A stretch of 7,616 bases of DNA from Chloroflexota bacterium (GTDB taxonomy: Bacteria; Chloroflexota; Dehalococcoidia; UBA3495): NCBI GenBank assembly GCA_022576105.1, contig JACZRM010000077.1, positions 1 to 7,616 on the forward strand. The letters are read 5' to 3'. The position numbers were made by a program, and so were the translations under genes. Below are positions 1 through 6,497 of the stretch, piece after piece. The notes under the pieces were generated by a model. It saw only the letters and a list, made by a program, of their open reading frames with translations, had not been told where the DNA came from and did not search any database. Positions within the stretch are counted from its first letter, which is position 1. Every line of letters begins with the position of its first letter.

Positions 1-5
1 CCTAT

Positions 6-76
6 GTCATTCTGAGGAGTGCAATGACGAAGAATCTCAGATTTTTCACCTGCATTTCGTTCTGGCTCAGAATGAC
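6..76. repeat. Palindromic GTCATTCTGAG-type intergenic repeat
   Basis: The 11-bp arm GTCATTCTGAG at 6-16 is perfectly inverted as CTCAGAATGAC at 66-76. A second, inner pair, ACGAA (27-31) with TTCGT (56-60), would extend the hairpin after an internal loop. The element also carries GAAGAATCTC in its left half. From general knowledge, elements of this wording (TCATTCTGAG, then GAAGAATCTC, then CTCAGAATGAC) are dispersed in intergenic DNA of various bacteria and behave like short non-autonomous palindromic repeats. There is no coding capacity. A GTCATT at 83-88 repeats the first six bases of the left arm and could be the remnant of a second copy. The palindrome is certain; its identity as a dispersed family is recalled, not tested. 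Confidence 0.75.
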
Positions 77-188
77 CAGCCCGTCATTTCACGAGCGGTG
101 CTTCATGCTCATCTGATAGAGGCCATCAGAACAATTAGTTACTCCCACCAAATCCTGACGCACAACCCGCCCCGGATTCCCTCGAAAA

Positions 189-197
189 TGATAGAAT
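189..197 (+). promoter_or_regulatory. Candidate extended -10 promoter for uvrA
   Basis: TGATAGAAT fits the extended -10 pattern TGN followed by a hexamer with five of six matches to TATAAT. No good -35 hexamer lies 16-18 bp upstream, which extended -10 promoters can tolerate. Transcription would begin near 204 and leave a leader of about 68 nt before the uvrA start. The match to TGATAAAAT upstream of the MBL gene adds some support. Confidence 0.35.
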
Positions 198-271
198 TAC
201 CCTCGATGGGCCGAGCGCCCACCCACCTTCAGATTGGACCAAGGATACAAATTAAAGCCCCAGGAATTTTA

Positions 272-3235
272 ATGCCCCAGGAATTCATCCACATAAAAGG
301 CGCCCGCGAACACAACCTGAAAAACATTGACGTGAGTATCCCCCGGGAAAAGCTGGTGGTGATCACCGGGGTTTCCGGCTCCGGTAAAAGCTCTTTGGCC
401 TTCGACACCATCTACGCCGAAGGTCAACGGCGTTATGTCGAGTCGCTATCGGCTTACGCCCGCCAGTTCTTGGGCCGCTTGGACAAACCCGACGTCGACT
501 ACATTGAGGGACTATCCCCGGCAATATCCATCGACCAGAAAGGGGTGTCCCACAACCCACGCTCCACCGTTGGCACCGTTACCGAAATCTATGACTATCT
601 GCGCCTGCTCTTCGCCCGGGTCGGGCACCCTCATTGCCCCAAGTGCGGACGCCCGGTGGAACAGCAGACAATCCAGCAAATTGTCGACGCCATCCTGGCC
701 TTGCCGGAAGGCAGCCGAATTACCCTGATTGCGCCCAAAATCCGGCGCAAAAAGGGTGAGCACAAAGAGGTGTTTGAAACTGCCCGCAAAGCCGGGTTTG
801 TGCGAGTCCGGGTCAACGGTGAAATCCTCCAGATCGACGAAACAGACAGTTTGAACCTGGACAAACAAAAGTGGCATTACATTGAGCTGGTCATTGACCG
901 GATAACAATTCGACCGGAGACCGAGCGAAATCGCTTGGCTGAGTCGGTGGAGACCGCCTTGGGAGAGGGCGATGGGGTGGTCCAGGTGCTGCGTCAAGCG
1001 GACCAAGCGGGAGAGAAGGACCAGGAGTTGGTATTCTCCGAGCAGTTCGCCTGCGTTCGGTGCAGCATCAGCCTGCCGGAGATTGAGCCTCGCACTTTCA
1101 GCTTCAACAGCCCTCACGGGGCCTGCTCGGCTTGCACCGGGCTGGGATACAAACTGGAAGTAGACCCGGAGCTGGTCCTGCCCAACAAAAACCTGTCCCT
1201 CTCTGAAGGTGCGATTGCGCCCTGGAACCGCGCCGGATCGTCCAGCGGCTGGTATCTAAGCATGGTCGAGTCGGTGGCCACCGCCAGCGGCTTCTCCGCC
1301 AAAACTCCGGTCAAGGACCTGACCGAAGAGCAGATAAACGTGATTTTGCTCGGGAACGGAAACCACAGCGTCACCATCCGCCATCGTACTCGAAGGGGCA
1401 AAACCTACAGTTGGAACACCAACTTTGAAGGTGTCATTTCCAACCTGGAGCGCCGGTACAACAAGACCGAATCCGACTATACCCGCCGCGAGATTGAGAA
1501 ATACATGTCGGCCCGTACCTGCCAGTCTTGCAAAGGCAAACGGCTCCGGCCAGAGGCCCTGGGAGTCACAGTTTGTGGGCAAAGCATCATCGACGTTACC
1601 TCCTTGAACATCGGCCAGGGGTTGGAATGGGTACAGCGCATTGATCCCGACGTTGTATGGGAAGACCAGCCGGGGCAAGATAAGCGAGGAAAGCGGAGTC
1701 GGGAGACTCTTTCGCCCAGGGAGAAGACCATCGCCAATCAAATCCTCAAAGAGATCGAGGGTCGGCTGCGCTTTTTGGATGGGATCGGCCTGGACTACAT
1801 AACCATGGACCGAACCGCCCGGACCCTATCCGGCGGTGAAGCCCAGCGGGTGCGCCTGGCAACCCAGATCGGTTCGGGACTGACCGGCGTGCTGTATGTA
1901 TGTGACGAACCCACGGTGGGACTCCATCCCCACGACGACCACCGCCTGATTGGCACGCTGACGCGCCTGAAGGATCTGGGCAACACGGTGATCGTGGTGG
2001 AGCATGACGAGGCCATGATGCGGGCCGCCGACCACATAGTGGACATGGGGCCCGGCGCCGGTGAGCACGGCGGAGAAATCGTCGCCACCGGCACAATCGA
2101 AGAAATAATGAGCAATCCGGCATCTCTGACCGGACAATATCTCAGCGGCGTCAAGACCATACCCTATCCGGAGACCCGCCGCACCGGCAACGGCCAGGTC
2201 ATAACCATAACCGGTGCCAGAGAGAACAACCTCAAGGGCTTCAGCGTTGATATCCCCCTGGGTCGGCTGGTCTGCGTCACCGGAGTTTCCGGTTCCGGCA
2301 AGAGCACCCTGATCTACGACATTCTGTATAAAAAGCTGGCCCAGGTGCTGAACCGGGCCCGGGAACATCCCGGCAAACATGAAGATGTGCTGGGAATCGA
2401 AAACATCGATAAAGTGGTCAACATAGACCAGTCGGCCATTGGGCGCACCCCTCGCAGCAACCCGGCGACTTATACCGGCGCATTCACGCCCATCCGAGAG
2501 CTATTCGCCAGCTTGCCGGAAGCCCGGGTGCGGGGATATAAGCCAGGACGCTTTTCCTTTAACGTAAAGGGCGGCCGCTGCGAGGCCTGCCAGGGTGAAG
2601 GATACATTCAAATCGAGATGCAGTTCCTTCCCGACGTAACTGTTTCCTGCGAAATTTGCCAGGGCCGTCGCTACAACCGAGAAGCCGTTGAAGTTACTCT
2701 ACGCGAAAAAAGCATCGCCGACGTTCTGGAAATGACCGTTGACCAGGCGCTGGAGTTTTTCTGGAACTTTCCGCGCATCCGGCCCAAACTGGAGACCCTG
2801 CGGGATGTGGGACTGGGATACATCCGGCTGGGGCAGCCGGCCACCACTCTCTCCGGCGGTGAGGCCCAGCGGGTAAAGCTGTCCACCGAACTTTCCCGAC
2901 GGGCCACCGGCAAAACCCTTTACCTGTTGGACGAACCAACCACCGGACTGTCTTTCGAGGACTGCGCCGCCTTGCTGCGTGTACTCCACCGGCTGGTGGA
3001 CGCCGGGAACACGGTGCTGCTGATTGAACACAACCTGGACCTGATCAAAAATGCCGACTGGGTGATCGACCTGGGACCCGGCGCCGGCGACAAAGGGGGA
3101 CAATTAATTGCCGCCGGCACCCCGGAGGAGTTGTCCATGGTGGCCGAATCTCACACCGGGTTTTATTTGGGAAAGGTCCTGAAAATCAGCCGGCAGCCCC
3201 TGGCACGGGATATGGCGGTGGCAGCGGGGAATTGA
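272..3235 (+). CDS. uvrA: UvrABC excinuclease subunit A (UvrA)
   Basis: This is the damage-recognition ATPase of nucleotide excision repair; it works as a dimer, loads UvrB on lesions and then leaves. The product is 987 aa, slightly longer than the usual 940-960. Both ABC modules are intact. Module I has Walker [10 protein letters not shown] (33-41), signature LSGGEAQ (519-525), Walker B with D545/E546 and H-loop H578. Module II has Walker [10 protein letters not shown] (671-679), signature LSGGEAQ (860-866), Walker B with D887/E888 and H920. Zinc cysteines are C261/C264/C285/C288 and C770/C773/C793/C796, plus CxxC pairs at 122-125 and 417-420. The UvrB-binding and insertion domains fall at roughly 120-250 and 290-400. 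The frame stays open upstream to 98, but those 58 residues do not resemble UvrA. ATG 272 follows AGGAA at the right distance and begins the conserved stretch leading to [11 protein letters not shown]. Oddities are an insert near 461-482, a 17-residue C-terminal tail and altered D-loops. Confidence 0.97.
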   Translation: MPQEFIHIKGAREHNLKNIDVSIPREKLVVITGVSGSGKSSLAFDTIYAEGQRRYVESLSAYARQFLGRLDKPDVDYIEGLSPAISIDQKGVSHNPRSTVGTVTEIYDYLRLLFARVGHPHCPKCGRPVEQQTIQQIVDAILALPEGSRITLIAPKIRRKKGEHKEVFETARKAGFVRVRVNGEILQIDETDSLNLDKQKWHYIELVIDRITIRPETERNRLAESVETALGEGDGVVQVLRQADQAGEKDQELVFSEQFACVRCSISLPEIEPRTFSFNSPHGACSACTGLGYKLEVDPELVLPNKNLSLSEGAIAPWNRAGSSSGWYLSMVESVATASGFSAKTPVKDLTEEQINVILLGNGNHSVTIRHRTRRGKTYSWNTNFEGVISNLERRYNKTESDYTRREIEKYMSARTCQSCKGKRLRPEALGVTVCGQSIIDVTSLNIGQGLEWVQRIDPDVVWEDQPGQDKRGKRSRETLSPREKTIANQILKEIEGRLRFLDGIGLDYITMDRTARTLSGGEAQRVRLATQIGSGLTGVLYVCDEPTVGLHPHDDHRLIGTLTRLKDLGNTVIVVEHDEAMMRAADHIVDMGPGAGEHGGEIVATGTIEEIMSNPASLTGQYLSGVKTIPYPETRRTGNGQVITITGARENNLKGFSVDIPLGRLVCVTGVSGSGKSTLIYDILYKKLAQVLNRAREHPGKHEDVLGIENIDKVVNIDQSAIGRTPRSNPATYTGAFTPIRELFASLPEARVRGYKPGRFSFNVKGGRCEACQGEGYIQIEMQFLPDVTVSCEICQGRRYNREAVEVTLREKSIADVLEMTVDQALEFFWNFPRIRPKLETLRDVGLGYIRLGQPATTLSGGEAQRVKLSTELSRRATGKTLYLLDEPTTGLSFEDCAALLRVLHRLVDAGNTVLLIEHNLDLIKNADWVIDLGPGAGDKGGQLIAAGTPEELSMVAESHTGFYLGKVLKISRQPLARDMAVAAGN

Positions 3236-3249
3236 TTATAATTCCCCGC
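3224..3249. terminator. Stem-loop overlapping the uvrA stop codon
   Basis: GCGGGGAATT (3224-3233) is perfectly inverted as AATTCCCCGC (3240-3249) around a 6-nt loop. The left arm includes the last sense codons of uvrA, and the first T of the TGA stop is its last base. No run of T follows on either strand, so this is not a textbook intrinsic terminator. It could be a weak terminator or a 3'-end stabilising hairpin. The inverted repeat itself is certain; its role is inferred. Confidence 0.45.
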
Positions 3250-3287
3250 CGTATTTGCCAGCTAACCTAAGTATACGGTGCGGAATC

Positions 3288-3296
3288 TGTCATAAT
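3288..3296 (+). promoter_or_regulatory. Candidate distal extended -10 promoter for the MBL gene
   Basis: TGTCATAAT fits TGN plus a hexamer with five of six matches to TATAAT. Transcription would start near 3303 and include the inverted repeats at 3309-3357 in a leader of about 126 nt. No convincing -35 sits at the normal distance; TTGCCA at 3255-3260 is 30 bp away. It is weaker than the proximal candidate at 3384-3392. Confidence 0.25.
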
Positions 3297-3308
3297 GTAC
3301 ACTGGCGC

Positions 3309-3357
3309 CGACAATCTTGCGCAGGAATTGACGATTGTCGTCATACCCTGCAATTCC
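3309..3357. other. Two interlocking inverted repeats upstream of the MBL gene
   Basis: CGACAATC (3309-3316) is inverted as GATTGTCG (3333-3340), and GGAATTG (3324-3330) is inverted as CAATTCC (3351-3357). Each pair encloses one arm of the other, so in RNA they could form either a pseudoknot or two mutually exclusive helices. As DNA, the first pair could instead be a protein-binding dyad. Function is unknown, and it is uncertain whether the segment is transcribed with the downstream gene. Confidence 0.4.
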
Positions 3358-3383
3358 CTTATTTCCTATCCCGCCCCCCGGTT

Positions 3384-3392
3384 TGATAAAAT
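3384..3392 (+). promoter_or_regulatory. Candidate proximal extended -10 promoter for the MBL gene
   Basis: TGATAAAAT fits TGN plus TAAAAT, five of six matches to TATAAT. Start of transcription would fall near 3399, giving a leader of about 30 nt that contains the Shine-Dalgarno sequence at 3418-3423. There is no good -35 element. The sequence differs by only one base from the candidate upstream of uvrA. Confidence 0.4.
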
Positions 3393-3428
3393 ACAACACG
3401 GCCTTAATAATTTTTCGTGAGGATAATT

Positions 3429-4067
3429 ATGCCGCTTCACTACGACGGAGAGATCAAAATTACCAAGATCAACATGGGCCCCTACAACAACAACGGGTAC
3501 ATCGTCGTTTGCCCTGAAACCAATGAGGGAATCATAATCGATACCCCGGCCGAACCCGAGAAACTCATCGCTGAAATTGGCGACACCCAGATAAAATTGA
3601 TCCTGATCACCCACGGCCACCAGGACCATCTTTTGGGCTTCAACGAAATCAAAAGCAAGGTGGGCAGTATCGTCGCCGCCGGCGAGGATGATGCCAGTCT
3701 GCTGCCGACTCCGCCGGATCTGGGACTGAAGGACGGCGCTGTGATCCAGTTCGGGCACCGCTCCATTCGGGCCATTTCCACCCCAGGTCATACCGATGGC
3801 TCAACTTGCTTCCTGGTGGGGAATCACCTGTTTTCTGGAGACACCCTGTTCCCCGGCGGACCAGGAAAGTCCCGCAGTCCAGAAGCGTTTCGTCAGGTAG
3901 TCGACAGCATAACCAAGAAGCTCTTGGTCCTGCCCGACGATACGGCGGTTTACCCGGGTCATGGTGACGATACTACCATTGGTCAGGCGCGAGAAGAGTA
4001 CCAGTCCTTTGCCGCTCGCTCCCATCCCGACGACCTGCACGGAGACGTTTCCTGGCTGGAAAGCTAG
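3429..4067 (+). CDS. MBL-fold metallo-hydrolase, glyoxalase II-like
   Basis: This is a single-domain metallo-beta-lactamase-fold hydrolase of 212 aa, probably cytosolic because no signal peptide or membrane segment is visible. The full dinuclear metal site is present: HGHQDH gives H62, H64, D66 and H67, then H121 in TPGHTDG, D138 in SGDTLF and H178 in YPGHG. By family knowledge, H62/H64/H121 bind one metal, D66/H67/H178 the other, and D138 bridges. The length, and FPGG after the SGDTLF motif, resemble the short glyoxalase II-like or YcbL-type proteins, whose substrates range from S-lactoylglutathione to other thioesters or persulfides. The substrate-binding C-terminal helical domain of true glyoxalase II is absent, so glyoxalase activity cannot be asserted. 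ATG 3429 is preferred over in-frame GTG 3417 because TGAGGA (3418-3423) lies 5 nt before the ATG and overlaps the GTG. It lies between uvrA and the peptidase gene, with no known functional tie to either. Confidence 0.9.
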   Translation: MPLHYDGEIKITKINMGPYNNNGYIVVCPETNEGIIIDTPAEPEKLIAEIGDTQIKLILITHGHQDHLLGFNEIKSKVGSIVAAGEDDASLLPTPPDLGLKDGAVIQFGHRSIRAISTPGHTDGSTCFLVGNHLFSGDTLFPGGPGKSRSPEAFRQVVDSITKKLLVLPDDTAVYPGHGDDTTIGQAREEYQSFAARSHPDDLHGDVSWLES

Positions 4068-4109
4068 CGTCCCCAGCGTTCAACTCAATCCCCACAACGG
4101 CAAGAAGTG

Positions 4110-4163
4110 TCCGCAGAGCGCTGGAAATGACTGAAACCCAGTCACTCCGGTAGGTTCTGCGGA
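4110..4163 (+). promoter_or_regulatory. Nested stem-loop just upstream of the M16 gene
   Basis: TCCGCAGA (4110-4117) pairs perfectly with TCTGCGGA (4156-4163). Within it TGACTG (4128-4133) pairs with CAGTCA (4139-4144) around a 5-nt loop. The structure ends 12 nt before the Shine-Dalgarno GAGGTGA (4176-4182), so it could act as a 5' leader element, a processing site or an attenuator between the MBL and M16 genes. There is no T tract after it. It matches no riboswitch class I recognise. Confidence 0.45.
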
Positions 4164-4183
4164 GCCTAATAAAACGAGGTGAT

Positions 4184-5446
4184 ATGTTCCAACGCACCGT
4201 CTTAGACAACCAACTCCGTATCTTGACCGCAACGATGCCGCACACGCAGTCGGTGTCGATGATGATTTGCGTTGGCGCCGGCTCCCGCTACGAACCCAAA
4301 GAGCTGGCTGGTCTCTCCCATTTTCTGGAACACCTCCCCTTCAAGGGGACCAAAAATTGGCCCAGTGCCCAGCAGGTCAGCGAAGCCATTGAAGGCGTTG
4401 GCGGTCTGATGAATGCCAGCACCGACCGGGAAATGACCGTCTTCTGGTGCAAGGTGGCCCGGCCTCACTACCGGGAAGCCTTTTCGGTGTTGCTGGACAT
4501 GCTGCTTAACCCAATCCTGGACCCAGAGGACATGGAAAAAGAGCGGGCGGTCATTCAAGAAGAACTGCGCATGACCAACGATTATCCTACGCAGGTGGTT
4601 GACCTGCTGATTGACGAGACTTTGTGGCCGGACCAGGCTATGGGTCGCGACGTTGGAGGCACCCCAGAAACGGTCGCCCTGATAACCGTGGACGACGTTC
4701 GGGCATACATGAATCGCCAGTACAATCCGGCCAATACCGTGGTAGCCGTGGCGGGAAACGTTACCGAAGAGGAAATTACTGACCTGGTGGGCACCGCTAC
4801 TCGCGATTGGAACCCCCAGGAGTCGCTGGCTTGGGAACCGGTGATTCAGGGTAATGACGATCCCGTCGTCCGTATTGATCAGCGCTCCACCGACCAGTCT
4901 CATGTTTGTCTCGGCCTGCCGGGTTTGTCCCTGAGCGACCCCGACCGCTACACTTTCTCCATCCTCAATGGGATATTGGGCGACGGTATGAGCAGCCGGC
5001 TATTCTTGAATATCCGGGAACGACGGGGGCTGGCTTATGATGTCTCCAGCTCAATTAGCAACTTCCGCGACTGCGGCTCCCTGGTAGTGTATTGTGGGGT
5101 GGAGCCCAAGAAGACCAGGGAGGCGGTGCAAGCCATCGTCAGCGAACTTCACGGCATGCACCAGGAAGTCCCTCAAAAAGAACTCACCAAAGCCAAGGAA
5201 TACTCCAAAGGCCGCCTGTTGCTCAGGATGGAAGACAGCCGCTCAGTAGCTGCCTGGCTGGGGACCCAAGAATTACTGCTGGGAGAAATAACCAGCTGGG
5301 AAGACGTGGTGCAGCAGATCGAAAACGTCACCGTTAAAGACGTGGCCAGGGTGGCTCAACGAGTGCTGAACGAAGACCAGATGAAATTGGCCGTGGTCGG
5401 CCCTCACCGCAGCGACAAGTCTCTCCGCAAACTACTACGGTTTTAG
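4184..5446 (+). CDS. M16-family zinc metallopeptidase (M16B, processing-peptidase-like)
   Basis: This is a 420-aa inverzincin peptidase, the usual size for bacterial M16B proteins related to mitochondrial processing peptidase and the YmxG group. The inverted zinc motif HFLEH supplies H46, E49 (catalytic) and H50. The third ligand is in ERAVIQEEL, most likely E126, about 76 residues on. The N-terminal half begins with the typical pattern (VLDNQLRIL, then VGAGSRYEPKELAGLSHFLEH) and carries GGLMNASTDRE. The C-terminal half holds LGDGMSSRLF and IRERRGLAY, the arginine-tyrosine region expected to contact substrate. Because the active site is intact and no inactive partner gene is adjacent, it may act as a homodimer. 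No signal peptide is seen, so a cytosolic role in peptide or precursor degradation is likely. The ATG follows a strong GAGGTGA. It lies 116 bp after the MBL gene and ends 26 bp before a terminator. Its substrate is unknown. Confidence 0.95.
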   Translation: MFQRTVLDNQLRILTATMPHTQSVSMMICVGAGSRYEPKELAGLSHFLEHLPFKGTKNWPSAQQVSEAIEGVGGLMNASTDREMTVFWCKVARPHYREAFSVLLDMLLNPILDPEDMEKERAVIQEELRMTNDYPTQVVDLLIDETLWPDQAMGRDVGGTPETVALITVDDVRAYMNRQYNPANTVVAVAGNVTEEEITDLVGTATRDWNPQESLAWEPVIQGNDDPVVRIDQRSTDQSHVCLGLPGLSLSDPDRYTFSILNGILGDGMSSRLFLNIRERRGLAYDVSSSISNFRDCGSLVVYCGVEPKKTREAVQAIVSELHGMHQEVPQKELTKAKEYSKGRLLLRMEDSRSVAAWLGTQELLLGEITSWEDVVQQIENVTVKDVARVAQRVLNEDQMKLAVVGPHRSDKSLRKLLRF

Positions 5447-5472
5447 ACCGCCGCTGCTAATGAAATCATAAG

Positions 5473-5496
5473 AGTCCCGCCCTTAGCGGCGGGACT
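5473..5496 (+). terminator. Rho-independent terminator after the M16 gene
   Basis: AGTCCCGCC (5473-5481) pairs perfectly with GGCGGGACT (5488-5496) around a 6-nt loop, giving a GC-rich 9-bp stem. It is followed by TTACTTTC. It begins 26 bp after the M16 stop and lies between convergent genes. Read on the minus strand the stem is followed by CTTATGATTT, so it may also stop the FAH transcript, though less efficiently. Confidence 0.85.
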
Positions 5497-5525
5497 TTAC
5501 TTTCAGCCTGGTCTGCCTGTTGGGC

Positions 5526-6326
5526 TTAAATCGCGGTGGCGTCGAACTCCGCCTCCACTGGGTTGGAGAGCACCCCAATCCCAGGTATGTCCACCTCAAC
5601 CACATCCCCGGGCTTGAGGGCCACGGTAGCTCCACTGGCCCCAGAGAACACCAGGTCTCCTGGTCGCAGAGTTACATGCTGGCTGATGTAACTGACAATT
5701 TCTGAAAAAGTAAACAGCATATCGTTGGTCTTGCAGTGCTGGACCTGCTCGCCGTTGATGCGCACCATCAACTCCAAGTCTTGAGAGTCAATATCGGTCT
5801 CAATCCAGGGGCCGACCGGAGCGAAGGTATCGGTACCCTTGGCTCTCCAGAACGACCAGTCCTCCCCCTGCCAGGTGCGCTCGCTGACGTCATTTCCGCA
5901 GGTATAACCCAAGATGAACCGGTGGGCCTGGTCAGGATTGATTCGCCGGCAGTCTTTACCGATCACCGCCACCGCTTCCCCTTCATAGTGCACTTCTCCC
6001 GTGGAGTCTTTGGGAATAATGATGGGATCATTGTTGCCGGTGAGAGCGTTGCGGCCTTTGCGCCACGGTTGAGGGTGCTCTGGGACTGGCGGAGTCTCCC
6101 GTTTCAGGACAGTGCCGGCAAACTCCAGATGCTCCAGGAAGTTTAGACCCGGACACCACAATTCGCTGGCTTCCGTTGGCGGCAGCAGCTTGACTTCATC
6201 CAGAGGGAATCTGGTATCAGTCATGCGGAATTTGGTATAAATGCTCCCCCGTATCTCAATAACCTCATCCCCCTTAACCACACCATAGGCCACTCTCTTA
6301 CCGGTACGAAAACGAGCAATCTTCAT
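5526..6326 (-). CDS. Fumarylacetoacetate hydrolase (FAH) family protein
   Basis: This is a 266-aa FAH-fold enzyme. The family includes acylpyruvate and fumarylacetoacetate hydrolases, 2-hydroxyhepta-2,4-diene-1,7-dioate isomerases and oxaloacetate decarboxylases, all using one divalent metal. A short N-terminal domain (about 1-50) precedes the catalytic core. The metal acids are visible as E115 and E117 in HYEGE and D146 in GNDVSER. Further hallmarks are CPGLNFLEH (58-66), AKGTDTFAPVGPW (162-174) with K164, and LKPGDVVEVDIPGIGVLSNPV near the end. The loop usually written as TGTP-x-G reads SGASGAT (228-234), a modest variant. ATG 6326 is chosen over in-frame GTG 6332 because the Shine-Dalgarno AGAGGG (6338-6333, minus strand) is 6 nt from the ATG and abuts the GTG. 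It is convergent with the M16 gene and divergent from the LLM oxidoreductase gene. The exact substrate cannot be told from sequence; a step in aromatic or ketoacid breakdown is inferred. Confidence 0.94.
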   Translation of the reverse strand: MKIARFRTGKRVAYGVVKGDEVIEIRGSIYTKFRMTDTRFPLDEVKLLPPTEASELWCPGLNFLEHLEFAGTVLKRETPPVPEHPQPWRKGRNALTGNNDPIIIPKDSTGEVHYEGEAVAVIGKDCRRINPDQAHRFILGYTCGNDVSERTWQGEDWSFWRAKGTDTFAPVGPWIETDIDSQDLELMVRINGEQVQHCKTNDMLFTFSEIVSYISQHVTLRPGDLVFSGASGATVALKPGDVVEVDIPGIGVLSNPVEAEFDATAI

Positions 6327-6332
6327 CCCCAC

Positions 6333-6338
6333 CCCTCT
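6333..6338 (-). promoter_or_regulatory. Ribosome binding site deciding the FAH gene start
   Basis: Read on the minus strand this is AGAGGG, followed by 6 nt and then ATG at 6326. The competing in-frame GTG (6332-6330) directly abuts the site and so has no spacing for initiation. The ATG start removes two residues from the longer reading. Confidence 0.7.
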
Positions 6339-6370
6339 AAACTAAACCGCTGACGCGGGTACTGTTCACG

Positions 6371-6399
6371 ATTTTAGTCTTAACCCCACCGCGCCGCAA
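6371..6399 (-). promoter_or_regulatory. Candidate promoter for the FAH gene
   Basis: On the minus strand TTGCGG (6399-6394) and TAAAAT (6376-6371) are separated by 17 bp. The -10 matches five of six consensus bases and the -35 keeps the TTG. Transcription would start near 6364, giving a leader of about 38 nt before ATG 6326. The palindrome at 6406-6421 lies just upstream of the -35, a position suited to an activator or repressor. Confidence 0.4.
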
Positions 6400-6405
6400 G
6401 TCTTG

Positions 6406-6421
6406 AATTTGTGCGCAAATT
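6406..6421. promoter_or_regulatory. Operator-like palindrome between the divergent FAH and LLM genes
   Basis: AATTTG (6406-6411) is perfectly inverted as CAAATT (6416-6421) around the four bases TGCG. A 16-bp dyad with a 4-bp centre is a typical footprint for a dimeric helix-turn-helix regulator. It sits 80 bp from the FAH start and 150 bp from the LLM start. No regulator gene lies in the window, so the binding protein is unknown. Confidence 0.45.
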
Positions 6422-6497
6422 GTGATTATGTTGTGAGTCTAGTTAGCGCTGGTTGGTCCAGGTACACCAGATTTAGCCAACTCAAACATTCGGCTTC

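Noticed and set aside
129..142. SOS (LexA) box GAAC-AATT-AGTT upstream of uvrA
   Set aside because: The inverted AAC/GTT halves are 5 bp apart and the outer bases do not match; the known GAAC-N4-GTTC form is not present.
98..271. In-frame 58-residue N-terminal extension of UvrA
   Set aside because: The residues have no likeness to UvrA, the conserved start of the protein lies right after ATG 272, and a Shine-Dalgarno sequence precedes that ATG.
512..1117. 201-codon open frame on the minus strand inside uvrA
   Set aside because: It lies wholly opposite a strongly conserved UvrA segment, has no recognisable domain, and long antisense frames are expected in GC-rich coding DNA.
4202..4903. 233-codon open frame on the minus strand inside the M16 gene
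   Set aside because: It is antisense to the conserved peptidase domain and its translation shows no family motif.
272..5446. uvrA, MBL and M16 genes as one operon
   Set aside because: Gaps of 193 and 116 bp, hairpins in both gaps and a separate promoter candidate at 3384-3392 argue against simple cotranscription, although MBL-M16 read-through remains possible.
5736..6146. 136-codon plus-strand frame inside the FAH gene
   Set aside because: It overlaps the catalytic core of the FAH protein on the other strand and looks like a shadow.
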